Assembly: GCF_004762045.1 (NCBI RefSeq)
Contig: NZ_SJOM01000007.1
Location: 3,297,906 to 3,361,905, forward strand
Source of the DNA: Mycobacterium sp. DL99
Lineage (GTDB): Bacteria; Actinomycetota; Actinomycetes; Mycobacteriales; Mycobacteriaceae
Reading direction: 5' to 3'
Length of the DNA stretch: 64,000 nt
The first letter of the stretch is position 1. The number at the start of each line of letters is the position of its first letter. Below, piece by piece: positions 25,003 to 33,351 of the stretch. Both the position numbers and the translations under genes were made by a program. Under the pieces are notes generated by a model. The model had not been told where the DNA came from, searched no databases, and saw nothing but the letters and a program-made list of their open reading frames with translations.

Positions 25003-26688
25003 ATGAGCCCCGTCGCCGAGTTCGACTTCGTCATCGTGGGAGCAGGCAGTGCGGGCTGCCTGCTCGCCAATCGCCTCAGCGCCAACCCTGACTATCGTGT
25101 GCTCTTGATTGAGGCCGGCGGCAAAGACAACTGGTTCTGGATCAAGATTCCGGTGGGCTATCTGTACACCATTGCCAACCCCCGCACGGACTGGTGCTTC
25201 ACGACCGAGGCCGATCCGGGTCTGGCTGGCCGCAGCATTCACTACGCGCGGGGCCGCGTGATCGGCGGGTGCTCATCGATCAACGCCATGATCCACATGC
25301 GTGGACAGTCCAGCGATTACGACCTGTGGGCACAGGCCACCGGTGACGACCGATGGCGTTGGGGTGGCCCGGACTCCCCCGGCGAGACACTGACGATCTA
25401 CAAGGAGTTAGAGGACTACTTCGGCGGAGCCGACGATTGGCACGGCGCCGGTGGGGAGATCCGCGTCGAACGGCCGCGGGTGCGCTGGAAGATCTTGGAC
25501 GCCTGGCAGGCCGCCGCTGCCCAGGTGGGCATCGCCGCGATCGAGGAATTCAACCGGGGCGACAACGCCGGCAGCGCGTACTTTCATGTCAACCAACGGC
25601 GCGGCCGGCGCTGGTCGATGGCCGACGCTTTCCTGCATCCCATCGCCCACCGACCCAATCTCACCGTCTACACCCAGACCCAGGCCTTGCGGCTGCTGAT
25701 GGATGATCAGGTCCACGAAGACCAGCGTCGCGGCGCCTGGACCACGGCTCAGCACCGCGCCACCGGCCTGCGGGTGCTCAAAGACGGCCAAATCGTCGAC
25801 GTCCGTGCGCGCCGCGAGGTGATCCTGAGCGCTGGATCGATTGGCTCGCCGCATCTCATGCAGGTCTCGGGTCTGGGCCCGGCCCAGCTTCTTACCCAGC
25901 ATCAGGTGCCGGTGGCCGTCGACCTGCCAGGGGTGGGTGAAAACCTCCAGGACCACCTGCAGCTGCGAACGGTCTACCGGATCAAGGGTGCTCCGACCGT
26001 GAACACCCTGTACCGGAATTGGATCACCCGTGCAGGCATGGGGCTTCAGTATCTGCTGCTGCGATCGGGACCCATGACCATGCCGCCCTCTACCCTGGGG
26101 GCCTTTGCCAAAAGCGATGCCGCGCTGGCCAGTCCTGATCTGGAGTGGCATGTGCAACCCTTGTCGTTGCCCAAGTTCGGCGATCCACTACACCCTTTCG
26201 CAGCGATCACTCCCTCGGTCTGCAATCTGCGCCCGAGCTCGCGTGGCCACGTGCGAATAGCCGATGCAGACCCGCTGACCTACCCGAAGATTCTCTGCAA
26301 CTACCTGTCGACTGAGGCTGATCGTCAGGCCGCCGTGACTGGTCTCCGGATGACCCGGCAGATCATGGCAGCGCCGGCTCTGGCCCGCTACCACCCGCAG
26401 GAATTGCTTCCCGGCCCACAACTGGTGAGTGATGCCGAGCTGCAGAAAGCGGCTGGAGAACTGGGTACGACTATTTTCCACCCGGTGGGCACCTGCGCGA
26501 TGGGATCCTTTGATGCACAAGGTATCCCGACGTCAGCAGCTACGGTGCTCGACACCGATTGCCGCGTGTACCGCGTCGCCGGCCTTCGAGTGGCCGATGC
26601 TTCCGCGATGCCGACTATCACTTCCGGCAACACCAACGCACCGGTCATGCTCATCGCAGAGCGCGCAGCGCGGGCGATCCTGGGATAA
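25003..26688 (+). CDS. GMC-family FAD oxidoreductase (choline dehydrogenase-like)
   Basis: A 561-residue glucose-methanol-choline oxidoreductase. The N-terminal FAD motif is VIVGAGSAGCLLANRL, with the first GMC signature in HYARGRVIGGCSSINAMIHM and the second in LSAGSIGSPHLMQVSGLGP. The catalytic His region is TTIFHPVGTCAMG, and the C-terminal GNTNAPVMLIAERAA completes the fold. Such enzymes oxidise primary alcohols to aldehydes; alcohol, choline-like and polyethylene-glycol-like substrates are all possible. It is alone, facing the right-hand 89-codon repeat gene. Confidence 0.9.
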   Translation: MSPVAEFDFVIVGAGSAGCLLANRLSANPDYRVLLIEAGGKDNWFWIKIPVGYLYTIANPRTDWCFTTEADPGLAGRSIHYARGRVIGGCSSINAMIHMRGQSSDYDLWAQATGDDRWRWGGPDSPGETLTIYKELEDYFGGADDWHGAGGEIRVERPRVRWKILDAWQAAAAQVGIAAIEEFNRGDNAGSAYFHVNQRRGRRWSMADAFLHPIAHRPNLTVYTQTQALRLLMDDQVHEDQRRGAWTTAQHRATGLRVLKDGQIVDVRARREVILSAGSIGSPHLMQVSGLGPAQLLTQHQVPVAVDLPGVGENLQDHLQLRTVYRIKGAPTVNTLYRNWITRAGMGLQYLLLRSGPMTMPPSTLGAFAKSDAALASPDLEWHVQPLSLPKFGDPLHPFAAITPSVCNLRPSSRGHVRIADADPLTYPKILCNYLSTEADRQAAVTGLRMTRQIMAAPALARYHPQELLPGPQLVSDAELQKAAGELGTTIFHPVGTCAMGSFDAQGIPTSAATVLDTDCRVYRVAGLRVADASAMPTITSGNTNAPVMLIAERAARAILG

Positions 26689-26961
26689 GCCGGCGAATAC
26701 TGGCCCGGTCCCCCGGCCTGCCTGATTTCGCCGCGACGGAATACAAGATCACCGCCTACGGCGACACCTGCTAACTGCGAACCCGGCGATCACTCCAGAT
26801 ATGGTTGGCTACCAGTAGAAGTCGCACTGTATTGCACTGCCCACCAATTACTTTCGTCCGATGTGGTGGGCGGCGCGGTTCGAGCGCGGCGTCCTGCTCG
26901 GCAAGCACCCGGGTGTATGCCTGCCGCCGACGGGGCTTTCAGGCCGTGCACGACAGGCGGG
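26689..26961. other. Intergenic region with eroded repeat sequence
   Basis: No gene is seen. ATATGGTTGGCTACCAGTAG at 26800-26819, followed by AAGTCGC, looks like an eroded relative of the ATATGGCGACTTACCAGTAA sequence at 7933-7952. This suggests another old element end beside the right direct repeat. Confidence 0.3.
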
Positions 26962-27231
26962 TCATCGCCGCTGCGCGGCAGCGCGGTGCACAAGTTCGAG
27001 GACCAGACTCATCCAGTCCTTCTCGGTGAGCGGTTTGCCGCGATCGTGGGCCTTCTTTTTCCAGGCGATGAGCGCGGCTAGGACGTCGTCATCTTCGCGA
27101 TTGCGGTATTCGCCAGCGCCGGTAGCGTCGCCCGCGGCTTCGGCGAGTAGCCGATCTTCGTGTTCGAGATAGGCGTCGATGAGGTCGTCGGCGCAATGGG
27201 CGGGATGGAATGCCGATGGTTGTGCGCTCAT
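26962..27231 (-). CDS. 89-residue protein of unknown function, copy 2
   Basis: Nearly identical to the product at 14462-14731, with differences mainly in the basic segment (KKKAHDRGKPLTEKDW against KLKADDRGKPLNEQDW). The conservation of both copies as intact frames, with third-position differences in the DNA, suggests that both have been under selection since duplication. No family is recognised. Confidence 0.6.
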   Translation of the reverse strand: MSAQPSAFHPAHCADDLIDAYLEHEDRLLAEAAGDATGAGEYRNREDDDVLAALIAWKKKAHDRGKPLTEKDWMSLVLELVHRAAAQRR

Positions 27232-27255
27232 ACCCCACGCTACCAGCGCATCATC
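26962..27255. repeat. Direct repeat, right copy (with 14462-14755)
   Basis: This copy covers the 89-codon gene and the CATACCCCACGCTACCAGCG sequence upstream of its start. Similarity begins at the stop-codon side and fades about 25 bases upstream of the start. It forms the right border of the catabolic block. Confidence 0.7.
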
Positions 27256-27329
27256 TCGCAATGTCCACGCGCGACCGGAAATGCAACCAGCCCAGCACTA
27301 CAAGTCAATCAGCCACGCGCCGACACCGG

Positions 27330-27710
27330 TCACCGGTCGAATTCCTCGCTCTCTTCGTCATATCGTCCCCGCGTCTGCATGGTCTCGAGGGTTCTGCGAG
27401 CAACCGCGGCGATGCGGACCGGCCACCCTGATGCGATCAGCTCGTCAGCGTCCATCGCGTTTGTCGTCTGCAAGGACATTTTCACCAAGTCATGGAGGGA
27501 TTCGAGTTGCCGGACCTCCGCAGGCGTCAGAGTGCTCAGATCACGCCACGTGGCGGTGATGTCGTCGTCGATGAAGTCGAAGAAGTAGTTGTAGTAACAG
27601 CAGTCGCCGACCGTCCGAACGCCGTCGTCTCCGTCGGCGAGGACCTCCACTGCTTCCATGACACGGTTACGCACGCGTTGTTCGATGATCCGCTCACTGG
27701 GTGCGCCCAT
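27330..27710 (-). CDS. Hypothetical protein, 126 residues
   Basis: A protein with an acidic helical composition (MEAVEVLADGDDGVRTVGDC). It has an aromatic cluster CCYYNYFFDFIDDDI near residue 37, a DELIASGWPVRIAAVARRTLE helix and an acidic tail. The composition is that of a real soluble protein, but no family is recognised. It is divergent from the hypothetical gene at 27798, with an 87-base gap that would hold both promoters. Confidence 0.55.
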   Translation of the reverse strand: MGAPSERIIEQRVRNRVMEAVEVLADGDDGVRTVGDCCYYNYFFDFIDDDITATWRDLSTLTPAEVRQLESLHDLVKMSLQTTNAMDADELIASGWPVRIAAVARRTLETMQTRGRYDEESEEFDR

Positions 27711-27797
27711 GGTTGAAACAATATGCGGCAGGGTGGGTAATCGACCGAGTCGCGACGTGTGCGGAGTGCGGGTCCGCGGTCACATGAGAGGACGGCG

Positions 27798-28121
27798 ATG
27801 GGCGGCTTTGTTCGTTTCCAGGCGGGTGACTGGTCCTGGAGAAGCTCCATGACCAGCTTCTTGTTCGATTTTCTTGAGGACACGCTGCCGGACGGCCCGG
27901 CGCGACGGGAGATTCACGAACTGAACGAACACAACGTACTGATGCTTGATCTGCGCGATCCATCGCGCGGGGAGATGGTGAATCTCATTGCCGACCAGCT
28001 TCTTTCGTGGGTAGCGAGAAACGCCGCGGACCCCGCGGCACTGCACAAGGGTTACGGTGAACTGGTTGACCTCGCCAAGATGCAACAGGTTTGCAATCAG
28101 GCGGCAGGATCCGGGCAGTGA
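27798..28121 (+). CDS. Hypothetical protein, 107 residues
   Basis: A soluble protein starting MGGFVRFQAGDWSWRSSMTS. It includes MLDLRDPSRGEMVNLIADQL and a C-terminal helix containing VDLAKMQQVCNQA. ATG 27798 is chosen because the 13 residues upstream in frame look non-coding. No domain is recognised. Confidence 0.5.
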   Translation: MGGFVRFQAGDWSWRSSMTSFLFDFLEDTLPDGPARREIHELNEHNVLMLDLRDPSRGEMVNLIADQLLSWVARNAADPAALHKGYGELVDLAKMQQVCNQAAGSGQ

Positions 28122-28336
28122 TACGGGGGGGATCTTCCACCTCGAGCGCACCTACCTTGACGCAGCAAGACACGGTTGCCGACGCGCCTCCGGGGCCGCT
28201 CCCCTGCACGGCAACTTCAATGGACCGTCAAAATTTCAGACGGCGCCAACAAGGGATTTGCATCAGCCACGCGTTCGGGCCGCGCAGTAGCCAAGCTGAG
28301 GGCAGATGAGGCATCAACGACCTGCCGGACGCGCAA
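28122..28336. other. Intergenic, nothing recognised
   Basis: No credible gene or strong regulatory structure was seen in this stretch between the hypothetical gene and the grpB relic. Confidence 0.3.
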
Positions 28337-28782
28337 TCAACGGGGCGCAGCCGCCCACGCCAAAGCGAAGCCGCGCAGCTCGTCGACGAAATCTCGTTTG
28401 TGGTTCTGGTATCTCAGCATGCTTGTCCCAGCTGCTGCCGCAGCATCCAACTTGGCCTGCCCATACCGTTCGACCCAGTCCGGACGGGCACGAAGAAAGT
28501 CGCGGACCGCGAGATTTGCCCCAGGGCGTCAATCGCCGTGTGCGGTTCTCCGCCGGGCTGGGTGCCGACGAGGATGTCGATGATCGGTTTAGCGAAAAGC
28601 CCGGGCACTGCAGTGCTTCCGAAGTGCTCGACTCCAAGCACGTAATCCCCCAGCTTGGCGCGAATCACTGCGGCCTCCGCCCGGTATGACTCAGCCCAGC
28701 CGCCGCCATGCGCGACCACCTCAACCCACGGCTCATCGGCGCTCACACCACAAAGTCTGACACCACCCACAATTGTTGCCAT
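28337..28782 (-). pseudogene. GrpB family protein with internal deletion
   Basis: The N-terminal part reads VEVVAHGGGWAESYRAEAA, then VEHFGSTAVPGLFAKPIIDI and LVGTQ, the classic GrpB nucleotidyltransferase-like opening. The C-terminal part, in a different frame, reads AVRDFLRARPDWVERYGQAK and ends HKRDFVDELRGFALAWAAAP. The middle (about 50 residues including the usual HHLHVV motif) is missing at about 28500, with a frame change. The gene cannot make a full GrpB protein. GrpB relatives are distant members of the nucleotidyltransferase fold of unclear function. Confidence 0.7.
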
Positions 28783-28811
28783 CACGATCTCGCTCGGCTG
28801 TGTGCGTCCGA

Positions 28812-29378
28812 TCAGTCGCGCTTCGCCTCGTAGCGCAGCAGGACCGTGCCACCCGGGAAGGTGCGGTTCTCCAACAGTCGCAGCGAGATCCATGACGGCA
28901 GTGTCGGGAAGAACGGGATGCCACCGCCCACGGCGGTGGGCGCGACCACGATCCGGTATTCGTCCACGAGACCGGCCTGCACGATCGGTGCGGCCAGCGT
29001 CGCGCCGGCCACCTCCAGCCTGCCGTCGGTTTCGGCTTTCAGCTTTTTCACCACCTCGACCGGGTCGCCGCGTTCCAGTCGTGAGTTCCAGTCGACAGAC
29101 TCCAGGGTTTGCGAGAATACGACCTTGGGCATGTCGCGCCAGATGCGGGCGAAGTCGACGATCAGAGGGGTGGCTTCCGGGGCCTTGTCGGCAGTCGGCC
29201 AGTACGCGGACATCAGTTCGTAAAGCCGCCGCCCGTAGAACGACAGGGCGGTCTCCCGTTCGAAGTCGTTCCAGTACTCGTGCAGTTCTTCGCTTGGATC
29301 GCCCCAGTCGATGTTGCCTTGTGCATCAGCGATGTACCCGTCCACCGACACGTTGAAGCCATAGATGAGTTTGCCCAT
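28812..29378 (-). CDS. Dihydrofolate-reductase-like (RibD C-terminal domain) protein
   Basis: A 188-residue member of the DHFR/RibD-C reductase superfamily, starting MGKLIYGFNVSVDGYIAD. GRRLYELMSAYWP, PKVVFSQTLES, GRLEVAGATLAAPIVQAGLVDEYRI and VVAPTAVGGGIPFF are the usual landmarks of the stand-alone YyaP/YwjB-like group. These probably bind NADPH, but the substrate is unknown. It is not the essential folA or ribD. Confidence 0.85.
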   Translation of the reverse strand: MGKLIYGFNVSVDGYIADAQGNIDWGDPSEELHEYWNDFERETALSFYGRRLYELMSAYWPTADKAPEATPLIVDFARIWRDMPKVVFSQTLESVDWNSRLERGDPVEVVKKLKAETDGRLEVAGATLAAPIVQAGLVDEYRIVVAPTAVGGGIPFFPTLPSWISLRLLENRTFPGGTVLLRYEAKRD

Positions 29379-29464
29379 TGAGATCGGACTTCACCGGAGG
29401 GAAAAACTCATCGCGACGTCACACGGTTCACCGTCTAGTGCCTGACACCCAGGTCGGCCTCCAA

Positions 29465-29866
29465 CTACCGTCGCCCAGATTCGTCGCACAATGCACCGAT
29501 CGGCGCCACCACATGGTCACTGCGGTCGACCCAAACAGCCTCACCGCCCCTGAGGTCCGGGGCCAGCAACTTCCAACCGTCCGAAGGCCACTGCACGAAC
29601 TCGTAGCCGGCCAATTCGTCCTGAACCACTGATGCGACCCATACCATCGCCTGCGCGGGGCTTGTCTCGAGTGCGAAACCGCGGCCGATGGAGAATGCGC
29701 CCAGGTCTGCGTCAGCCGTCAACGTCGTCATTCCGATCGCTACCGAACGGTCTGAGTGCACGGTGAGCACCCATTCGACGCCATCGAGGCTGACGGCTCT
29801 GCCCTGTCGCCGACATCGAAGATCACGCGTGACGGCTGCCAGGGCTGCGACCCATTCGCCCGGCAC
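29465..29866 (-). CDS. Hypothetical protein downstream of an LGFP lipoprotein
   Basis: A 133-residue soluble protein (VEWVLTVHSDRSVAIGMTTL then ELAGYEFVQWPSDGWKLLAP). It starts 44 bases after the lipoprotein stop on the same strand and is probably co-transcribed with it. The Trp-rich beta-strand composition suggests a small beta-sandwich or immunity-like fold, but no family is recognised. Confidence 0.5.
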   Translation of the reverse strand: MPGEWVAALAAVTRDLRCRRQGRAVSLDGVEWVLTVHSDRSVAIGMTTLTADADLGAFSIGRGFALETSPAQAMVWVASVVQDELAGYEFVQWPSDGWKLLAPDLRGGEAVWVDRSDHVVAPIGALCDESGRR

Positions 29867-29910
29867 TTCAGATGGAGCCCTGCCGACGAACGGAACCCGC
29901 CACTCGCGTA

Positions 29911-30519
29911 CTACAGCCCGGACGGTACGACCTTGCCGTTGACGGTCACCTCGACGTGGCCGGTCTGCGCGTTGTACTCAATCTTGCCGTGCTCGAACGT
30001 CGTCACGAGCAGATCGCCGTCGGCGTTCTCGTCGCTGGTGGGGGCGCCCAGTGGACCTGCCGAGCCATTATCGCCGGTGACCACAGGCACGCCCTCCGGG
30101 TCGCGTGGGATGTTCCAGGCCTCCCGGATCTTGCCCGAGGTGATGTAGGCAGGCGTGCCTGCCTCGTCGTTCTTGGCGACGATCACGCCGCCCTGGAACT
30201 GCTGGAACACCACTCCGCTGTCCCGCGTTCCCGCGTTGCGATCACCCGTCAGCGGCTTGCCGAGCGTCTGCTTCTGACTCTCGGTTGCCGACGAGTATTT
30301 CGCCGCGATCGGGCCGGTCAGCGTCACCTCGACGTCTCTGTCCCCGATGAGCTTGACCTCGGTGGGCTGCCCCGGTGTTTCGGACGTGGAGGTGGCGATC
30401 AAGCCGACCTGAGGCGACATCGATGTATCGACGCTGTTGCCATTGCTGCATCCCGCAGCGACCAGCGCGACAGCGACCAGGCCGACTGCTGCCGTGTGGC
30501 GGTTTGCGATCGTCCTCAT
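29911..30519 (-). CDS. Putative lipoprotein with LGFP-like repeats
   Basis: A 202-residue exported protein. The signal peptide ends in a lipobox VALVAAGC (Cys near residue 24 counting from ATG 30519). The mature part contains two LGFP-like units, QTLGKPLTGDRNAGTRDSG followed by FQGGVIV, and GPLGAPTSDENADGD followed by FEHGKIEYN. LGFP repeats in corynebacteria and mycobacteria are associated with the cell envelope and mycolic-acid layer. It is expected to be acylated and face the periplasm. Confidence 0.8.
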   Translation of the reverse strand: MRTIANRHTAAVGLVAVALVAAGCSNGNSVDTSMSPQVGLIATSTSETPGQPTEVKLIGDRDVEVTLTGPIAAKYSSATESQKQTLGKPLTGDRNAGTRDSGVVFQQFQGGVIVAKNDEAGTPAYITSGKIREAWNIPRDPEGVPVVTGDNGSAGPLGAPTSDENADGDLLVTTFEHGKIEYNAQTGHVEVTVNGKVVPSGL

Positions 30520-30784
30520 GGTTTCCTCTCGCGTCATCCTGTGGTGTGGGTCAAGTTACAACTGAACCCTCGCCCGGCCGGGACTATAACCGAACCACAG
30601 AAGTGGCGCAGGCGATAGCGGTCCATTGAGGGCGAGCCAGAGCACTTGGGTAGAGGCCGCGGTCGCGGCGGCTAGGGCGAACGCCGCTCGAATCGCGCGA
30701 CACCGCACCGCACCAACTATGCGATCACGCGTAACTCACTGCGCAACAACAGCTTCAGTGTCGATCATCGGTGCGCAGTCGCCG
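30520..30784. other. Intergenic, nothing recognised
   Basis: This stretch holds the promoter of the lipoprotein gene on the minus strand and the 3' flank of the CBM2 gene. No strong hairpin was seen. Confidence 0.3.
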
Positions 30785-31234
30785 TTAGGTGCAGAAATAC
30801 TGCCTGTTGAGCACACAATTCAACGGTGGTGTGTAAGAACCGCTCAGCACGCCTCTTAGACCACCTTTGGCTGAACCGCCAGGTGGAATGATGCGATTCC
30901 AATTTACGGGCGTGAGAACATAGTGCGTGCCAGATTGGGTCAGGGTGCTACTCCACGTGTGCGAGACGGATTCGCCCACCGGCAAGTCGAATTCAAGCGT
31001 CCAATCGGATAGCGGCATCGAGCTCAAGTTGGTGATGGTGAAGCGGGCGATGAAACCGGTCTGCCATGTCGATGTCACCGATAATGTCGCCACGGCCGCA
31101 GCCGCATGCGCCACGGGCGTGATCGCGAGTCCGAGTGTGGCCACTATCAGTGTCGACACGGTGAGATGAAGCGCTGTGCGCCAACGTTTCACGAAATTGC
31201 CCAGTTCGGCCACGGCAGTCGACGCTAAAGCCAA
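30785..31234 (-). CDS. Secreted carbohydrate-binding module family 2 protein (Rv1987-like)
   Basis: A 149-residue exported protein. After a short cytoplasmic lead there is a hydrophobic signal LTVSTLIVATLGLAITPVAH ending in an AHA cleavage site. The mature part is a single CBM2 (residues about 48-149) with WQTGFIARFTITNLSS, DWTLEFDLPVGESVSHTW and the C-terminal Cys pair. It closely resembles M. tuberculosis Rv1987. No catalytic domain is attached, so it is a free cellulose- or chitin-binding protein. It is a single-gene unit. Confidence 0.88.
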   Translation of the reverse strand: MALASTAVAELGNFVKRWRTALHLTVSTLIVATLGLAITPVAHAAAAVATLSVTSTWQTGFIARFTITNLSSMPLSDWTLEFDLPVGESVSHTWSSTLTQSGTHYVLTPVNWNRIIPPGGSAKGGLRGVLSGSYTPPLNCVLNRQYFCT

Positions 31235-31456
31235 CCAGGCGATGTCGGCGCCCGCGTCGCCGGGACGCTGCAGAACGTTTATTCAAATGAAACCGTCACG
31301 ATATTTCCGCACCAAGCCTCCGCACCGTGACCGGCCCGTGCGAATCATCGGCGGAGCATCACTCTGCCGCCCAACAACTTTCAACCGCCATGTGACCAGA
31401 GCCGGCTCAGCTTGGCGGCTTTCGCATCAGACGGAACGCCGCCGTCACATCCGGCG
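31235..31456. other. Intergenic, nothing recognised
   Basis: About 220 bases between two minus-strand genes. They hold the CBM2 promoter region but no recognised operator or terminator. Confidence 0.3.
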
Positions 31457-32140
31457 TCAGGTCACCGGTTGCAGCGTGGCACCGACCGCCCGGCTGTACA
31501 TGTCTGCCGCTGTGGTCATCGCGGACTTCACAGTGTTGTAGTAGTGCGTTCCAACCCCACCGTGGTACTTGAGCAGTTGCGGGTTCTGCGCGAGCGTGGC
31601 TGCCAGCACCGGGTCGCCGGTAATGCCGTATTTGTTGAACGCCTCAGTGAATCGGGCAATGAACCGGGCGATCGCCATGTTGGGGTCTTGACGCTCGGCA
31701 AGGGTGCCGAAGCTGGCTTTCTCCTGGAACAGGCCGATGACCTCATCGGCGGCTCCCCCCGGCCCTCCGTAGGCCTGCACGCCACCGGACGCGGTCGGGC
31801 GGAAACTGGATTCGATGTTCGCTGTGGCGATGACGGTCTTGATCTGGTCTTCGCTCAAGCTGGCGGCCCTGCCCTGGCTCACGATGGCGTTGACGATGTC
31901 CTGCGCGTTGGATTCCTTGGTCACGACCACCGGCCTGGGGATGGTGACTGCGGGTGCGGCCGGTCTGGTGACGGAGTCGTCCGCCGGCCGTTGCTCAACG
32001 GCGATCGCTGGATGCCGGTGCATCGGCGACGAGAGCAGTGTGGCACCACCGAGGCCGGTCGCGACGAGAAGGGTGGTGATGATCTTCTTTACGTGTTTCG
32101 GTTTTCCGAACGTCTCCAGTGGTCGGGCGGCCTTCGGCAT
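31457..32140 (-). CDS. Exported lysozyme-like / transglycosylase-fold protein
   Basis: A 227-residue protein with a positively charged start and one hydrophobic segment (KKIITTLLVATGLGGATLLS) acting as a signal or anchor. The C-terminal domain contains the lysozyme-like catalytic-Glu motif TANIESSFRPTASGG, a GLFQ motif (EVIGLFQEKASFG) and NPQLLKYHGGVGTHYYNTV. This matches actinobacterial SLT/transglycosylase-like proteins, which cleave peptidoglycan. ATG 32140 is preferred, since the 36 residues upstream in frame look non-coding. It is probably secreted into the envelope; in-window partners are Rpf and the LysM-esterase far to the right. Confidence 0.72.
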   Translation of the reverse strand: MPKAARPLETFGKPKHVKKIITTLLVATGLGGATLLSSPMHRHPAIAVEQRPADDSVTRPAAPAVTIPRPVVVTKESNAQDIVNAIVSQGRAASLSEDQIKTVIATANIESSFRPTASGGVQAYGGPGGAADEVIGLFQEKASFGTLAERQDPNMAIARFIARFTEAFNKYGITGDPVLAATLAQNPQLLKYHGGVGTHYYNTVKSAMTTAADMYSRAVGATLQPVT

Positions 32141-32715
32141 GGTTGTGCTCTCCTCTGTGGGGGTTTGAACTTGTGGATCCGTGCGTCGGACACGAACACC
32201 CCCCTCCAACCCCGCTGTCGGCGTGAAAAACAGGGTTGAACTGCACACCGGTCACAATGCGGCGACCAGCACCGCCCGACCAGATGTGTGCCAGCAAGAG
32301 TTTGCTGCGTGAGTTACAGCTGCTGCGAAGCAGGGGTTAACCTGCCGCCGACCCGTCACATCCGTGGCAACTACCACCCCGGTTTGCCACGATGTGATGC
32401 GCGTCACCTTGCCTGGTGCTACGGCATAATAGTAATTAGCCGAGCACTCTATTGGATCATCCGTTATCTGGCAAAACCCCAGTACAGCCACGACCACCAG
32501 AGGCTCCTGCAGTCCTGATGGTTCATTGGTTTTGCGTTTGCCGAGAGGCTTGTCGTGACGGTTTGCGTCACCGACGTCTCAGGCATCCAGGCCGGAGTCC
32601 CGGTTGATGACTCGGTGGGTGAACTCGACAGTCCGAATCGCCAGCGTCAGCATTCCGCGTGCCCCGCCTCAGGTTGTCCGGCGCTTCTCGCAAAATATCT
32701 GGCGGACTTCCTCTT
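32141..32715. other. Intergenic region, nothing recognised
   Basis: Around 570 bases between two minus-strand genes. The 32420-32520 part is comparatively AT-rich (ATAATAGTAATTAGC) and may contain a promoter. No gene family, strong hairpin or repeat was seen. Confidence 0.3.
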
Positions 32716-33129
32716 TCAGTTGATGATCTCGCCTCGTTCGTCGGCACGGATCGAGGCCAGCCGGTCCTTCCACATCAGTAGTGCCTCCGGCGTCAGCCGC
32801 GCCCAGTCGGTGACTTCGCGCACCACACGAAGTGGTGCTTCGCTTCGAAACGATCGCGTCGGGTTGCCCGGGAACTTCTTGTCCGTGACATTCGGGTCAT
32901 CCTCAAAGGGCCCGGTGGGAACGACCTCGTAGACGTGTGGTGTCGATTCCTCCAGTGCTGCAACCTCTGCGGCGAGTCCGGCGCCGTCGCGCAAGGCAGT
33001 GAAGTAGATGTGATTCATGACGACCTCGGGCCGATAGTTCGAGTTGTATCCGGCCGTCAGGTGGTCACCGGGGCGCAGTTCTGCCTTGGTGCCGTGAAAG
33101 AACGGCCCCTCATCGAGTACTTCACTCAT
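32716..33129 (-). CDS. arr: NAD(+)-rifampin ADP-ribosyltransferase
   Basis: A 137-residue Arr enzyme that ADP-ribosylates the ansa-chain hydroxyl of rifamycins and thereby inactivates them. Landmarks are FFHGTKAELRPGDHL (His-containing NAD site), SNYRPEVVMNHIYFTALRD and the highly conserved EDDPNVTDKKFPGNPTRSFR. Length is close to that of M. smegmatis Arr. It is a single gene and is expected to give intrinsic low-level rifampin resistance. No adjacent regulator is seen. Confidence 0.93.
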   Translation of the reverse strand: MSEVLDEGPFFHGTKAELRPGDHLTAGYNSNYRPEVVMNHIYFTALRDGAGLAAEVAALEESTPHVYEVVPTGPFEDDPNVTDKKFPGNPTRSFRSEAPLRVVREVTDWARLTPEALLMWKDRLASIRADERGEIIN

Positions 33130-33351
33130 GAGCCGATTTTACGATTTGCCGTCGCCTGGACTATCGCGCCGACAAGCCGCGGCCGCCTGCACGACCACTG
33201 CTCCCGCGGCATGGAAGGAGAGCTTGGTGAGAGAAACCTGGCCACCGGCTGGAAACGGGGAGGTTTGAAATCCCTGAATTTGGATACGCACTCAGCGGAA
33301 CAGAACGTAGTCATTTCCTGGCAGCGGGAACCTGGGTGAAGGGAGCATGAC

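Noticed and set aside
14462..27255. Composite transposon bounded by the direct repeats
   Set aside because: The repeats encode no transposase and show no terminal inverted repeats or target duplication, so a recombination-prone cassette is the more cautious description.
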